Assembly (NCBI GenBank): GCA_022729835.1
Contig: DZBC01000140.1
Span: 1 to 5,780 of the forward strand
Direction: 5' to 3'
Source: Sulfuricurvum sp.
Lineage (GTDB): Bacteria > Campylobacterota > Campylobacteria > Campylobacterales > Sulfurimonadaceae
DNA length: 5,780 nt
A program made the translations under genes and the position numbers. Under the pieces are notes generated by a model. It worked only from the letters and a program-made list of their open reading frames with translations. It was not told where the DNA came from and ran no database searches. Of this stretch, positions 5,737-5,780 are shown one piece after another (the stretch's first letter is position 1; each line of letters begins with the position of its first letter).

Positions 5737-5780
5737 CGGCGCATCCGGCCACCAATCGCGCAGAACATCCGGCCACTTGG
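5728..5780 (+). mobile_element. Terminal inverted repeat, probable IS21-family element end (right copy)
   Basis: This is a perfect 53-base inverted copy of the window's first bases. It starts with TG immediately after nasA codon 469 and supplies the stop TAA at 5734-5736. CATCCGGCCAC occurs at 5742-5752 and 5766-5776. The flank here (CTCAG) and the flank of the left copy share no direct repeat, so these are two separate insertions or a rearranged pair, not the two sides of one insertion. Confidence 0.65.

Noticed and set aside
1..5780. A small circular plasmid interrupted by one element copy
   Set aside because: If the two ends flanked a single insertion, the bases next to each tip should show a short target duplication. 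The flanks (CTCAG on the nasA side, GCCAAG on the cysG side) do not match, and the two genes do not join into one.
1..5780. A functional composite transposon carrying nitrate assimilation
   Set aside because: Two inward-facing element ends could in principle mobilise the segment, but the cargo genes at both edges are cut by those ends, so it is not a preserved cargo.

Overview
The window is a 5.8 kb piece of a bacterial nitrate-assimilation locus, bounded at both ends by the same 53-bp sequence in inverted orientation. Protein wording, compact gene packing and a nrtA-nrtB-nrtD / cysG / nasA gene set suggest a chemolithotrophic Campylobacterota (Epsilonproteobacteria, Sulfuricurvum/Sulfurimonas-like). 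That assignment is from recollection of the families and was not tested by a search.

Layout. A roughly 175-bp AT-rich intergenic region (4146-4320) separates two divergent units. Leftward on the minus strand run nrtA (periplasmic nitrate-binding protein, one frameshift), nrtB (permease), nrtD (ATPase) and cysG (siroheme synthase, fused dehydrogenase plus uroporphyrinogen-III methyltransferase). These are packed with gaps or overlaps of 17 bp or less, which looks like one operon. Rightward on the plus strand is nasA/narB, the molybdopterin assimilatory nitrate reductase. The logic is direct: NrtABD imports nitrate, NasA reduces it to nitrite, and CysG makes the siroheme needed by the nitrite reductase, whose gene is not in the window.

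The locus is broken in three places. nasA loses its C-terminal domain at 5728 and cysG loses the end of its methyltransferase domain at 53, each exactly where the same 53-bp element end begins. That end has a 5'-TG tip and two direct copies of CATCCGGCCAC 24 bp apart, resembling IS21-family termini. nrtA also carries a one-base frameshift near 3729. Either the pathway is decaying in this genome, or the sequence is a draft contig that stops at repeated IS copies and holds a sequencing error.

A second pattern is the palindrome TTACATGTAA. It occurs four times exactly and twice with one mismatch, within cysG, in the nasA leader and in nasA, but I saw none in the 3 kb of nrtABD. I found no previously undescribed multi-gene system, RNA gene, CRISPR array or prophage.
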